From: Synergistaceae bacterium
GTDB taxonomy: Bacteria > Synergistota > Synergistia > Synergistales > Thermovirgaceae
Assembly: GCA_012729145.1 (NCBI GenBank)
Contig: JAAYDT010000032.1
Location: 1 to 39,529, forward strand
Length of the DNA stretch: 39,529 bases
Reading direction: 5' to 3'
The notes beneath the pieces are model-generated. The model was not told the origin of the DNA. It made no database searches and saw only the letters and a program-made list of their open reading frames with translations. The translations under genes and the position numbers were made by a program. Below are positions 10,172-18,584 of this stretch, piece after piece. Each line of letters begins with the position of its first letter. Within the stretch, counting starts at the first letter, position 1.

Positions 10172-10504
10172 TCACTCAAGAAGCTTTCCATGGATTGCCA
10201 GCCACACACAGGGGGGGAAGGAGGAGGTCAGGACAACACGATGCCTGGTGGAAGCCGGTATGAGTATCCAGTCCCCCCTGTCCAGATCCGACCTCCGGCC
10301 ATCTTCGTACTCCAGGACTGCCTGTCCCTGCAGGAGCACTACCCACTCGTCCATCTCCTGCTTCAGCCAGATGCCGTCGGGCGTAGCCTGCCCCGTCGAT
10401 ATGATCCTCTCTATCCTGACCGGAGAGCCCGGAAGAAGGTCTTCGAAGACCTCCTCTTCGGGGAGAGTCTCCGGCAGAGAGAAAAGATTCCCCGAAACAC
10501 TCAA
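10172..10504 (-). CDS. Small cupin-fold protein
   Basis: A 110-residue single-domain cupin. The beta-barrel core is visible as WVVLLQGQAVLEYEDG followed by RGDWILIPASTRHRV. The usual HxH metal pair of motif 1 is absent (residues there are KQEMDEW), and only the motif 2 histidine remains, so metal binding is doubtful. It may bind a small ligand or be regulatory. The start is TTG at 10504, four bases after the stop of the upstream GAF-GGDEF gene, with GGAAGGCGG as ribosome site. It is therefore the second gene of that operon. Confidence 0.75.
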   Translation of the reverse strand: MSVSGNLFSLPETLPEEEVFEDLLPGSPVRIERIISTGQATPDGIWLKQEMDEWVVLLQGQAVLEYEDGRRSDLDRGDWILIPASTRHRVVLTSSFPPCVWLAIHGKLLE

Positions 10505-10508
10505 GGTA

Positions 10509-12488
10509 TCAACCGCCTTCCGGTCTGGTGATTATTCCTCTCTGGCTGTAAAGATTCTCATCGGCCATTCGTACCAGAGACCCCCGGTCCCTTCCGTCAG
10601 CCGGGAAAGAGGCTATACCGAAATCAAATGAGACCTGGGCCTCCCCTCCGCAGAAGGTCAGACCCCTGTATCTTTCCAGCAGCCTTTCCATTATGCACAT
10701 GGCTTCGTCCAGATCCGTCTCGGGAAGCAGGACCAGGAACTCGTCCCCTCCGTATCGAGCCACCATATCGCAGGCCCTGAGAGAACATGCAAAGAAGGAA
10801 CCCGTATCTACCAGGACCCTGTCCCCCGTGGTGTGGCCGAAGCGGTCGTTTACTGCCTTGAAGTTCACAAGATCTAACATGGCTATGCTGAACCGGCAGC
10901 CGTACCTTTTGCATCGTGCGATCTCCGCGTCCAGACGGCCAAAGATGAAGCGGCGGTTCCATAGACCCGTCAAAGGGTCCTGCATGGCCTGCCTCTCCGT
11001 CCGCTCCAGGAGTTCCCGGTGAGCCCACAGGACTCCAAGGTGACCTGAAAGGATCGACATGGCACTCTCGTCGTCCTCGGTGAAAGCCCCGGGGATATCG
11101 CTCTCCAGTGAAAGGATTCCGTAGAGATTCCCTCCGAACTCGATAGGAACGTCAAGCTCCGAGCGAGTTGTTCTTTTTATCGGGACGTACTGCGGGGAGT
11201 TGCTCACGTCGGGGACGTTGACAAGCCGGCCTGTCCTGGCGGCCAGCCCGACAAGCCCCCACTCCCTTTCCCGGAGGAGTTCTTCCTGCTCCCGGTAGAA
11301 TTCGTCTTCTTCTGACCCTCCGCCAATTATCCGGACCTCTCCCGTTATCCCTGACACTACCTCGAAGATCTCTACAAAATGGTACCTGGTGTTCTCCCTG
11401 AGAAGGCGGACAGTTTCGTGGCAGAGACCCCTGAGATCCCTCTCTCCGGCGACGACAGCAATTATCCTGTGCAGGACCTCCATCAGTGATAGTTCTTCAC
11501 GGAGCCTTCTGAACTGATGGATGTTCTCGAGGACCACCCCGATCATGCCGGCCAGGATGGTCAGCTGTTCCCTGTCGGAGGGGGAGAAGGCGTCAGGCCT
11601 GTACTCGTCAACCACCAGGACACCCCAGAGGGTGTCCCCGAAACGTATGGGCAAAGCCGCCTCTGACCGGGTCCTGGTGTCATCGAGGTAGAAATCGGGA
11701 TCCTTCGAGGTGTCGTTGCAGAAGACCGCCACCCCTGTCCTGATGGCTCTTCCAGTGATGCCCATGCCTTTCTCGATAATATCCCGGATAGCTTTTTCGC
11801 CAATGTTCTTTCCCCTGAAAGCCCTAAGCCACAAGGGACCCGACCTGGTCTGCCTGAGAAAGAGGTAGATCTTGTCATACCTCATAACTTCGCCGAGTAT
11901 GTCCACTACCCTGTCCAGAAAGACATCCCTTTCCCTCATCGAGAAAAGTTCGAAGAAGAGCTCAAGGAAAAGTGAACGGTACCTGGCCGTCATCTCCAGG
12001 TCCTTCAGGCTTTCCGACAGGCGGGTCTCGGTCTCGAGATGGACTATAACACTCCCGAGAATGGCCGCCAGGAGGTTCGTAAAACGGGCATCGTCAGTGG
12101 TGAACGCCCCAGGTACTCTTGATTCGATGCTGAAGACCCCTATCTTGCGATCTCCCCAGATCACAGGGACGCTGAGTTCACAACGTGAACCTTCAAGGCC
12201 GGGCAGGTAGTCATTTTCGAGGGTCACATCATCAATGAGGGCGCTTTTCCCTGTCTCGAGGGATATCCAGGAGACCCCTCTGCCCCGGGGGATGGCGAGA
12301 GTACCAGGGGTAAAGCCTACGTGTGCCACCAGTACAAGGTTCTGTCCTTCAGGATCGACCAGGAATAGTGAAGGATTCGAGAAACGGGTGTAATCGGCTA
12401 TGGCCGAAACAGCGGCCCGGCAAGCCTCCTCCACTGTCCTGGCCCGATCTACGCTACTCATGTACTTGAAAAGGACGTCCTTTTCCAA
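10509..12488 (-). CDS. GAF-domain diguanylate cyclase
   Basis: A 659-residue soluble sensor with three GAF domains (about 15-150, 185-325 and 345-490) followed by GGDEF. Each GAF ends in the typical LSVPVIWGD / ALPIRFGD / LDVPIEFGG strand. The signature YGGDEF is at 580-584 and an RACD inhibitory site lies five residues upstream, so activity and feedback control are expected. One deviation is LDLVNF in place of the usual LDIDxF; the first, metal-binding Asp is kept and the second is Val. The TTG start at 12488 has AGGGGGG six bases upstream; an ATG at codon 10 is less well placed. A promoter at 12521-12550 precedes it, and the small cupin follows in the same operon. Confidence 0.9.
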   Translation of the reverse strand: MEKDVLFKYMSSVDRARTVEEACRAAVSAIADYTRFSNPSLFLVDPEGQNLVLVAHVGFTPGTLAIPRGRGVSWISLETGKSALIDDVTLENDYLPGLEGSRCELSVPVIWGDRKIGVFSIESRVPGAFTTDDARFTNLLAAILGSVIVHLETETRLSESLKDLEMTARYRSLFLELFFELFSMRERDVFLDRVVDILGEVMRYDKIYLFLRQTRSGPLWLRAFRGKNIGEKAIRDIIEKGMGITGRAIRTGVAVFCNDTSKDPDFYLDDTRTRSEAALPIRFGDTLWGVLVVDEYRPDAFSPSDREQLTILAGMIGVVLENIHQFRRLREELSLMEVLHRIIAVVAGERDLRGLCHETVRLLRENTRYHFVEIFEVVSGITGEVRIIGGGSEEDEFYREQEELLREREWGLVGLAARTGRLVNVPDVSNSPQYVPIKRTTRSELDVPIEFGGNLYGILSLESDIPGAFTEDDESAMSILSGHLGVLWAHRELLERTERQAMQDPLTGLWNRRFIFGRLDAEIARCKRYGCRFSIAMLDLVNFKAVNDRFGHTTGDRVLVDTGSFFACSLRACDMVARYGGDEFLVLLPETDLDEAMCIMERLLERYRGLTFCGGEAQVSFDFGIASFPADGRDRGSLVRMADENLYSQRGIITRPEGG

Positions 12489-12520
12489 TTATTGCCCCCC
12501 CTGTTTTTCATTGAACTCTT

Positions 12521-12550
12521 ATTATATACACTCCTCAATTTCCTTAACAA
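12521..12550 (-). promoter_or_regulatory. Promoter of the GAF-GGDEF gene
   Basis: On the minus strand TTGTTA, 18 bases, then perfect TATAAT, about 33 bases before the TTG start. One of the few promoters in the window with a recognisable -35. Confidence 0.65.
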
Positions 12551-12633
12551 GGGAATGACTAGCTTCTATTGTCGGCCTTGCTGGTATATCATGTTTCACA
12601 AGGCCCGTGAGGCCACCAGTGGGGGTTGAGATC

Positions 12634-13275
12634 TTGTGCAGAATGCTTATAGCTAACAGGTCAGGGATCTCCAGGCTCGTGGAAAGACTTTCGGAGTTCC
12701 CGAACTGCAATGATCTGGCCTCTTTTCTGAGGGGGCTGGAGATCCGCGATGGCGGGAACGGGAACGGAGTGGTACTCTTCGGCGACGGATCGGTCCTCCA
12801 CTACGAGCGAGGGGTTGACATGCAGCCCGAACGGGCTGCGGCCATCCTTGAGGGACGTGACTACGAGTGGGCCGTATTTCACTCAAGAGAGGCAAGCGTG
12901 GGATCCGTCCACGACGAGAACTGCCACCCCTTCGTGATCGAGGGGAAGCACCACCTCGTTATGGCGGTGAACGGTAACGAGACCCATATGACCGCCCTCG
13001 GGAAATTGATCGGCGACAAAACCGACAGCGAATTCATCGCAAGGATGATCGTGGATATGGATCTGCCCTTTCCCCCGGTACTGGCCTGCTTCAATTCCAA
13101 CTTTGTAGGCCTTTACGACGGCCGTCCATTTGCCAAGAAGGGTGATCGGCAGCTCCTGAAGTTTCAGTCGGGACGGGACGTTGTCTTCGCCAGCGACCTG
13201 CCCTTCGGAATGTTGGACATAACCAAGCCGGAACAGAACTACTGCTGGTTCGACTGGGAAGAGTCGATCCTGTAG
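12634..13275 (+). CDS. Class II glutamine amidotransferase (GATase_4-like)
   Basis: A 213-residue Ntn-type amidotransferase. Starting at TTG 12634 makes Cys the second residue (MCRMLIANRSG), which after removal of Met is the nucleophile of this family. The later motif HSREASVG...DENCHPF is the family's glutamine-site signature. A frame open to 12607 lacks any such sense, so the TTG start is favoured; GGGGGTTGAG lies upstream. The protein consists of the glutaminase domain alone with no synthase domain, like YafJ-type proteins, and the ammonia acceptor is unknown. It is followed after 23 bases by gpsA and probably cotranscribed. A TGGTATATC at 12582-12590 is a possible extended -10. Confidence 0.87.
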   Translation: MCRMLIANRSGISRLVERLSEFPNCNDLASFLRGLEIRDGGNGNGVVLFGDGSVLHYERGVDMQPERAAAILEGRDYEWAVFHSREASVGSVHDENCHPFVIEGKHHLVMAVNGNETHMTALGKLIGDKTDSEFIARMIVDMDLPFPPVLACFNSNFVGLYDGRPFAKKGDRQLLKFQSGRDVVFASDLPFGMLDITKPEQNYCWFDWEESIL

Positions 13276-13298
13276 GGCTGGATCCGGGAGGAGGCATA

Positions 13299-14333
13299 AT
13301 GGAGAGCATAACCGTCTACGGAGCAGGAAGCTGGGGTACCGCCGTTGCTGACCTGCTCGCCCGAAGGGGGCATCAGACCCTTCTCTGGTGCAGGAGACAA
13401 GAGCAGGCGCGAGCTATCAATTCCACGGGTAGTAATCCGGACTACCTGAGGAATGTCCGGCTTTGCCCTACCCTGACAGTGACCTCTGATCTGGAAGAGG
13501 CGACAGAAGCTTCTGAAATGCACGTCTCTGCCATTCCGACCCAATCCATAAGGGAATTCCTGTCAAGAGCCGGAAAGATCTGGTCCCGGGACCTGAGGGT
13601 ATGCAACCTGGCGAAGGGTATAGAGATCGTGTCCGGGAAGAGGATAAGCCAGATCTTTTCCGAGATCCTTCCCGGTTCGAGGTATTCGGTGCTCTCTGGT
13701 CCCAGCCATGCGGAAGAGGTAGCCGCCGGCAAACCCACCGCCGTCGTGGTAGCCTCTTCGATCCCAGGGGAAGCGGAGCTGTGGCAGGAGGTCTTCTCGG
13801 GAAGTCTCTTCAGGGTCTACACCAGCGATGACGTTGCGGGGGTGGAGATCGGAGGCGCTGTAAAGAATGTCATCGCCATTGCGGCCGGTATAGCCGCCTC
13901 AAGGGAGATGGGCTACAACACCCTGGCAGCCCTTGCCAGCAGGGGACTGGCCGAGGTAATGCGGCTGGGCGCAAGGTGGGGGGCTCACCCTCTGACGCTG
14001 GCAGGACTCGCAGGAGTGGGCGACCTGATGGTAACCTGTTTCAGTAGCCTCTCAAGGAACTACAAGCTTGGGAAGGCTGTCGGAGAGGGGATGACACTGC
14101 GCCAGGCCATGGAATCACTGGGTCAGGTGGCCGAGGGGGCCTATACTGTGGATGCCCTGGTGAAACATGGCAGGGAGATTGGCGTCGAACTCCCACTTGC
14201 AGAGGCGGTCCATCGCATCCTCTACGACGGCGTCACTCCGGAGTGCATGGTGGAATCCCTCTTCGGAAGGGAACTGAAAGCGGAACTCCCCCCTGAGATG
14301 TACTGGGGAAGGGAAACGGACAGGAGGGTATGA
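13299..14333 (+). CDS. gpsA: NAD(P)-dependent glycerol-3-phosphate dehydrogenase
   Basis: A 344-residue cytosolic GpsA, reducing dihydroxyacetone phosphate to sn-glycerol 3-phosphate for phospholipid synthesis. The dinucleotide motif GAGSWGTA is at residues 8-15, followed by CNLAKGIE, LSGPSHAEEV, and the catalytic lysine region GGAVKNVIAIAAGIA, then NTLAALASRGL and GDLMVTCFS. Length is standard. The ATG has a GGGAGGAGG ribosome site. It sits between the amidotransferase gene and the HepT-like gene with short gaps, so the three may form one transcript. Confidence 0.97.
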   Translation: MESITVYGAGSWGTAVADLLARRGHQTLLWCRRQEQARAINSTGSNPDYLRNVRLCPTLTVTSDLEEATEASEMHVSAIPTQSIREFLSRAGKIWSRDLRVCNLAKGIEIVSGKRISQIFSEILPGSRYSVLSGPSHAEEVAAGKPTAVVVASSIPGEAELWQEVFSGSLFRVYTSDDVAGVEIGGAVKNVIAIAAGIAASREMGYNTLAALASRGLAEVMRLGARWGAHPLTLAGLAGVGDLMVTCFSSLSRNYKLGKAVGEGMTLRQAMESLGQVAEGAYTVDALVKHGREIGVELPLAEAVHRILYDGVTPECMVESLFGRELKAELPPEMYWGRETDRRV

Positions 14334-14384
14334 GAGAGAGCGGTAGGAAGCTGTGGCCGAAGCTGAGAGCAGGAGGTAGGAGCA

Positions 14385-14813
14385 ATGAACGTCGACCTGA
14401 TCGGGAAGAAACTGGAGACGCTTGGAAGATGCATTTCCAGACTTGAACAGCGAAAGGGGGCGATGGATCCCGAGCTCCAGGACGTAATAGCCCTTGACCT
14501 GGAACAGGGCCTCCAGATATGCCTCGACATGGCATCGACCATAATCCTCTCAGACCATTCCGCACCGTCGCCAACCTCCATGCCGGAGAGGTTCGACATC
14601 CTGACTATGAAAAAGGTGCTTTCACCCGAACTGGCAGAAGGGATGAAGAGGTCCATCGAACTTCGGAACATCTTTCTCAACAGCTGCCGCTCGGCCGACC
14701 GGGGGACCGTCGTCTCGATGTTGGCCTCCAGCATAAGATCTTTCCGAGAGTTCGCTGAATCCGTTTCCAGGCACACAGGAGGGATCGGGGCTTCCAGTCC
14801 CTGCCAGGGATAG
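14385..14813 (+). CDS. HepT-like (DUF86/HEPN) protein with altered active site
   Basis: A 142-residue helical protein resembling HepT, the HEPN ribonuclease toxin of MntA-HepT modules. The framework LDLEQGLQICLDMAS, then a ...LSPELAEGMKRSIELRN helix, follows the HepT plan. The toxin's catalytic motif RX4HXY reads R94-NIFL-N99-S-C101 here, so both His and Tyr are lost. No MntA nucleotidyltransferase antitoxin gene is next to it: gpsA lies upstream and a permease gene downstream. It is probably not a nuclease and may be a domesticated binding protein. The start has a strong GGAGGTAGG site. Its stop is two bases from the stop of the convergent permease gene. Confidence 0.72.
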   Translation: MNVDLIGKKLETLGRCISRLEQRKGAMDPELQDVIALDLEQGLQICLDMASTIILSDHSAPSPTSMPERFDILTMKKVLSPELAEGMKRSIELRNIFLNSCRSADRGTVVSMLASSIRSFREFAESVSRHTGGIGASSPCQG

Positions 14814-14815
14814 TA

Positions 14816-15358
14816 TCAGCTTTTATTCCCTGCTGACCCGGTGATCCTGAAACCCTCTCCAAGCCAGGAGGACATGGCCCTGGCCGTCAGGATTACCAGG
14901 GGGATAGATACGGCGAACCGGATGACGGTGAAGCCAACACCCAGAAAAGAGGCCTCGAATATGGTCATGGGGACCCTGCAGATCGCCGCAGCGTTGAGAA
15001 AGGTAAGCAGGACCCCCAGGGAAGCCCCCTTCCTCTGGAGGACCACGCAGAGGGGCAAGGCGACGTAAATACCTCCTACCATGGTCCCCGCAAGCACGAT
15101 GGCCCAGAAATAACCCCTCACCCCGGAGTCCTTTCCCAGATGCTTCTCCACGGTCTCCCTCCTCACCCAGACGTTGAAAAGCCCTACGAGGAGAAAGGCT
15201 GGAGGGAGAAGACCCGTCATTGACTTTACGAAGGAGAGAAAGTTGGAGGCACTTCTCGTTCCGGGCTCAAAACCCAGATACGCCGAAAGGGCCGCGAAGA
15301 TCGCGAAGGCAATGAGCACTGCCCAGGCAGGGAATGGCGATCCTCTGTCCTTCTTCAT
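14816..15358 (-). CDS. Permease, second half (DUF318/ArsP-like)
   Basis: A 180-residue membrane protein with about five helices. It resembles the C-terminal half of DUF318-type permeases (ArsP/UPF0718), with a repeat feature VGGIYVALPLCVVLQRKGAS and a helix-break TFLNAAAICRVPM. Together with the overlapping gene 15355-15837 it would rebuild a full transporter. The ATG at 15358 overlaps the stop of its partner (ATGA), which implies coupled translation and a 1:1 complex. The substrate is unknown; arsenical or other soft-metal export is the nearest family precedent and is only a suggestion. Confidence 0.7.
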   Translation of the reverse strand: MKKDRGSPFPAWAVLIAFAIFAALSAYLGFEPGTRSASNFLSFVKSMTGLLPPAFLLVGLFNVWVRRETVEKHLGKDSGVRGYFWAIVLAGTMVGGIYVALPLCVVLQRKGASLGVLLTFLNAAAICRVPMTIFEASFLGVGFTVIRFAVSIPLVILTARAMSSWLGEGFRITGSAGNKS

Positions 15359-15837
15359 GGTAGTTCCCCGAAGAAGACCCCGATGGCGACGGAGACGATA
15401 AGGGCCATTGCCAGTCCGGCCAGGTTCCTCACCAGAGCCGCCCTGACACCGAGATACTGTCTTTCCAGGGGGAAAGTGACCACTCCGACCATCATGAGAG
15501 TGGTAGTGAAAGCCGCGATCACCGTGTAGGGAACGCCTTTTCCAAGGAGAATTCCCGACAACGGGAAGGCCACGAAACCCGGAATGGCTGCTACGGAACC
15601 GGCAGCAGCCCCGATGGCGCTCCCCGCAAGGAGCCCTTTCCCGACCAGGAGTTCAAGGAGGACCTCCTCGCTGATCAGACCCAGGCTCAGCGAAGTGAGC
15701 ACCAGGACAATAACGAACATGGGAAGGATCCTCCGGAAGAGTGACCAGGCAGTCCTGGCGGCCTCAATGGATCTCTCTGTGTCGGTAAGCCAGGAAAGGG
15801 AGAAGAGCAGAACCGCAAGCACCCACGCAATGATCAT
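15355..15837 (-). CDS. Permease, first half (DUF318/ArsP-like)
   Basis: A 160-residue membrane protein with about four or five helices. The stretch GSAIGAAAGSVAAIPGFVAF with a following PLSGILLGKG parallels the membrane re-entrant region VGGIYVALPLC of its partner gene, so the pair looks like two homologous halves. The ATG at 15837 has GGAG close upstream. It is divergent from the tRNA nucleotidyltransferase gene; the region between holds A/T-rich patches (for example GATAAT on the minus strand) but no clear promoter. Confidence 0.68.
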   Translation of the reverse strand: MIIAWVLAVLLFSLSWLTDTERSIEAARTAWSLFRRILPMFVIVLVLTSLSLGLISEEVLLELLVGKGLLAGSAIGAAAGSVAAIPGFVAFPLSGILLGKGVPYTVIAAFTTTLMMVGVVTFPLERQYLGVRAALVRNLAGLAMALIVSVAIGVFFGELP

Positions 15838-15993
15838 TGGTCTCCATGACCCCCTTTGACGTCGGTAATATTATCGCCTTTCTATTCTACAGCCTTCCGG
15901 GCCTTGCTTTTTCCATGGACCGGGAACCTCAGAGAAAGATTCTTCAGACCGGATATGTATCCTCTCTGAAAAGACCTCGCCGCTGCGGTAAAG

Positions 15994-16002
15994 TGATACA
16001 AT
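15994..16002 (+). promoter_or_regulatory. Extended -10 promoter of the tRNA nucleotidyltransferase gene
   Basis: TGA followed by TACAAT, in the context AGTGATACAATT. The identical 12 bases occur at 31084-31095 before the Fsr-like gene. Initiation would fall near 16009, only a few bases before the ATG at 16015, so the transcript might be leaderless or nearly so. Confidence 0.45.
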
Positions 16003-16014
16003 TCATGAGAGGTG

Positions 16015-17238
16015 ATGAGACCCTTGCAGGAAGCTATCCTGGCGGCCCTCTCCCTTTCGTCAATGCTTGTCTCACGGGGTCACGAGGCGGCCGTTGTCGG
16101 AGGCGCGGTCCGGGACCTTCTCCTTTCCCGGAGGGCGACGGAGGCGGACCTTGCCACGTCGGCCCCTATGGATGAGATCCTGGACATCTGGCCCGGATCA
16201 CCCGTCCTGGGACGACCGCCCGCCGTGACGGTGATCGTTCTGTCCAGGGGGTGCCGGATAGATGTCTCCACCTTCCAGGGCAAGGACCTGGAAGAGGACC
16301 TGGGGCGGAGAGATCTCACGATAAATGCCATGGCGATGGTCCCCGACGGGACCATCATCGATCCCTGGGGGGGGAGGAGCGATCTTGCCGGGAGGCTGCT
16401 CAGGTTCACAGGCGACCCTGTAGAGAGACTGATCGCCGATCCTCTGAGAGCGGTAAGGATCGCCAGGTTTGTCTCGGAACTCCCCGGGTTCAGGGTCGGT
16501 CAGGGGTCCCTGAAAACCTGCCGCGAGTTCGCAAGCCGGGTGGCTGTCATGCCCCTTCCCCGGATCGGCAGAGAGGTTCTCCACGCCCTTGAAGGTGACC
16601 TGCCCGCCTTTCTGGAGACTCTGGAACAGGGAGGTATCCTTGACCCTATCCTGCCCTGCCTGAAGGGTCTTTCGCCGTTCCAGAGGGATCAGGTTTTCTC
16701 AAGGATCCGCAATGCCTGCGCCCTGACGGCCGACCCGGCTGTCCGGGCGGCCACCCTGCTTGCCGATGAAGGAACAACAGTAACAGGAACTCTATCGGCA
16801 TGGAACTGGCCGAACAGTCTGTCACGGGAGATATCAGCGCTGGTAGAGAATCTCACGGTGGCCCTTGATGGCTGTGATGTCCGCACCTGGGCACGGCTGT
16901 TCAGATCAAGGGGGGCAGATTGGATCGGGAAGCTGTCACTTCTGGGGTTCATCTTCAGCCTGAACAGTGAACCTGACACCGGGGTCTGGGTCCAAAGGAG
17001 GGTGGGGTCGATACCTTTCATTGTACGCCTGCAGTCATTCGGCAAGAGGATCACGGGAGAGGAGGTAATGGCGTTAACCGGTCTTGAGAGCGGACCGGAG
17101 ATAGGCAGGATCATGGACGACCTGGACGAGGCGGTAGCTCTCGGAGAGGTCAGAAACCGGGAAGATGCCCTGAAATGGGTCTCTTCGGCAGGAGGAGGAC
17201 ACTTGCGGAACTCCTTCTCCTTTCCTAATCCGGGTTAA
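16015..17238 (+). CDS. cca: tRNA nucleotidyltransferase / poly(A) polymerase family
   Basis: A 407-residue class II nucleotidyltransferase that adds CCA (or part of it) to tRNA 3' ends. Motif A reads VGGAVRDLLLSRRATEADL. The usual Asp-x-Asp metal pair is Glu43-Ala-Asp45 here, a conservative but uncommon change. Motif RRDLTINAMA and the ribose/base region DPWGGRSDL then DPLRAVRIARF are intact. The C-terminal half is helical and shorter than in poly(A) polymerases. A GTG at 16012 directly precedes the ATG; GAGAGG is very close to both. Whether it adds the full CCA or only CC or A cannot be decided here. Confidence 0.9.
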   Translation: MRPLQEAILAALSLSSMLVSRGHEAAVVGGAVRDLLLSRRATEADLATSAPMDEILDIWPGSPVLGRPPAVTVIVLSRGCRIDVSTFQGKDLEEDLGRRDLTINAMAMVPDGTIIDPWGGRSDLAGRLLRFTGDPVERLIADPLRAVRIARFVSELPGFRVGQGSLKTCREFASRVAVMPLPRIGREVLHALEGDLPAFLETLEQGGILDPILPCLKGLSPFQRDQVFSRIRNACALTADPAVRAATLLADEGTTVTGTLSAWNWPNSLSREISALVENLTVALDGCDVRTWARLFRSRGADWIGKLSLLGFIFSLNSEPDTGVWVQRRVGSIPFIVRLQSFGKRITGEEVMALTGLESGPEIGRIMDDLDEAVALGEVRNREDALKWVSSAGGGHLRNSFSFPNPG

Positions 17239-17287
17239 AATAGTATCCTTATTGTCAGGGTCTTTTTTCGAAAACGGGGGGTTACCG

Positions 17288-18400
17288 ATGGATCGGTCCG
17301 AGATGGGGAAGACTGCTGCAGAATTCCAGAAACAGCAAAGGAAAAGGAAGATAGCGACTTGTTTCGTTCTATCAGGCTGGTTCGCTACCATGTATATTAC
17401 CGACACCCTCTTTGGCTATCACCCCATAGTGAGTATCGACGGTGCCCTGGCGCTGTTCTTTTTCATATGTTCATTTGCCGTTGCCTCCGTATCCTCGAAG
17501 AGGAAGCGGTCTTTTCTGGGCATAACCGCCATTGCCGGCCTGCTCTTCATATCCTCCTTCCCGCTCTCCTTCACCTTGTTGGGGATCCCGGTGACGATCC
17601 TTCTTCTAAGGCAGGTCATGACCCTTCTCTTTTGCGCGCTGGTGGGTCCCTACTTCATCAAACCCAAGGGATTCGCCTTCTTCCTTGTGCTTCTGTACAA
17701 CGCCCTCTGTTTCTACTACCCGATTCTTCGGGTAAGGGAACTGGACGAGACCATGGCCTACGTTATAGTGACCTACTCCTTTACCCTCCTGTTCTCCTAC
17801 TTCTTCCTGGACATCCTGAGGATGAACCTGGGCCATGTGTCCTCTCTTATCTCCGCCAAGAAGGACGCCGAGAACATGGCTCTCAGGGATGATCTGACGG
17901 GCGTTTACAACAGGAGGTACTGTGACAACCTTCTGAGGGTCCTCACAGAGAACGAGACCGAAAAGGCCCTTCTCTTCATCGACCTCGACGACTACCAGAA
18001 CGTTTGTCAGGCCCACGGTCACCTTGTTGGCGACGCATACCTGAAGAGATCGGCCGAGGCTGTACTGGAATCGGTCAGGTCAGGCGACATCGTCTCCCGT
18101 TTCGGGGGCAACCAGTTCGTAGTGGTCCTTGACAGTGGCGACCTTTCCCTGGCCGAGACGGTGGCCAGGAGGATCAGGAAGGCCGTAGGGGAGGTTATCC
18201 CTGAATTCAGGTCCGTCTCGGTGGGTGTGACCAAGATTATCCCCGGGATCACCCAGCAGGCCGTACTGGTGAACGCAGACACAGCCCTCTACCGATCCAA
18301 GCACTCCCCCCTGGGGAACATCTCGATCGTGGATCCTGACAACCCCAGGATCGAGCCAGAGCACTGGCCTGAAACTGACATGAGACTTCAGGAAAGATAG
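17288..18400 (+). CDS. Membrane protein with degenerate GGDEF domain (GGNQF)
   Basis: A 370-residue protein with about six N-terminal membrane helices (roughly residues 20-185), a short linker and a cytosolic GGDEF-fold domain. The active-site signature is FGGNQF at 273-277, so Asp and Glu are replaced by Asn and Gln. The guanine-binding segment is also altered (DLDDYQNVCQAHGH instead of DxDxFKxxND). The inhibitory site RSGD at 264-267 is intact at the proper five-residue distance. It should be unable to make c-di-GMP but could bind it. The start at ATG 17288 is set by GGGGGG seven bases upstream; the open frame from 17252 lacks such a site. It follows cca by 49 bases and may share its transcript. 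Confidence 0.87.
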   Translation: MDRSEMGKTAAEFQKQQRKRKIATCFVLSGWFATMYITDTLFGYHPIVSIDGALALFFFICSFAVASVSSKRKRSFLGITAIAGLLFISSFPLSFTLLGIPVTILLLRQVMTLLFCALVGPYFIKPKGFAFFLVLLYNALCFYYPILRVRELDETMAYVIVTYSFTLLFSYFFLDILRMNLGHVSSLISAKKDAENMALRDDLTGVYNRRYCDNLLRVLTENETEKALLFIDLDDYQNVCQAHGHLVGDAYLKRSAEAVLESVRSGDIVSRFGGNQFVVVLDSGDLSLAETVARRIRKAVGEVIPEFRSVSVGVTKIIPGITQQAVLVNADTALYRSKHSPLGNISIVDPDNPRIEPEHWPETDMRLQER

Positions 18401-18584
18401 GAGGAAGGGAGCCCGGGAAAGGCCCCCTCCCGCACCCTTGAGGGATCCTCAACCAGGGATGAACAGACCCCGGATGAGATCCCATATCCATGTGATGGCC
18501 GAAGCCACGGCCTTGAAGAGGATTCACATATTATTCACCCGCCTTGTGGCCATAATACCACAGGGGGTATCCAGGAGGTAGACC

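Noticed and set aside
12522-12710. 62-codon minus-strand frame upstream of the amidotransferase
   Set aside because: It covers the divergent promoters and the amidotransferase start and has no ribosome site or recognisable protein features.
17275-17292. GGGGGGTTACCGATGG, which resembles the 3' end of a c-di-GMP-I (GEMM) riboswitch, before a GGDEF-type gene
   Set aside because: The upstream riboswitch core (GCAAAGCC, tetraloop stem and GGTAGGTAGC) is absent, and the G-run serves as the ribosome site.
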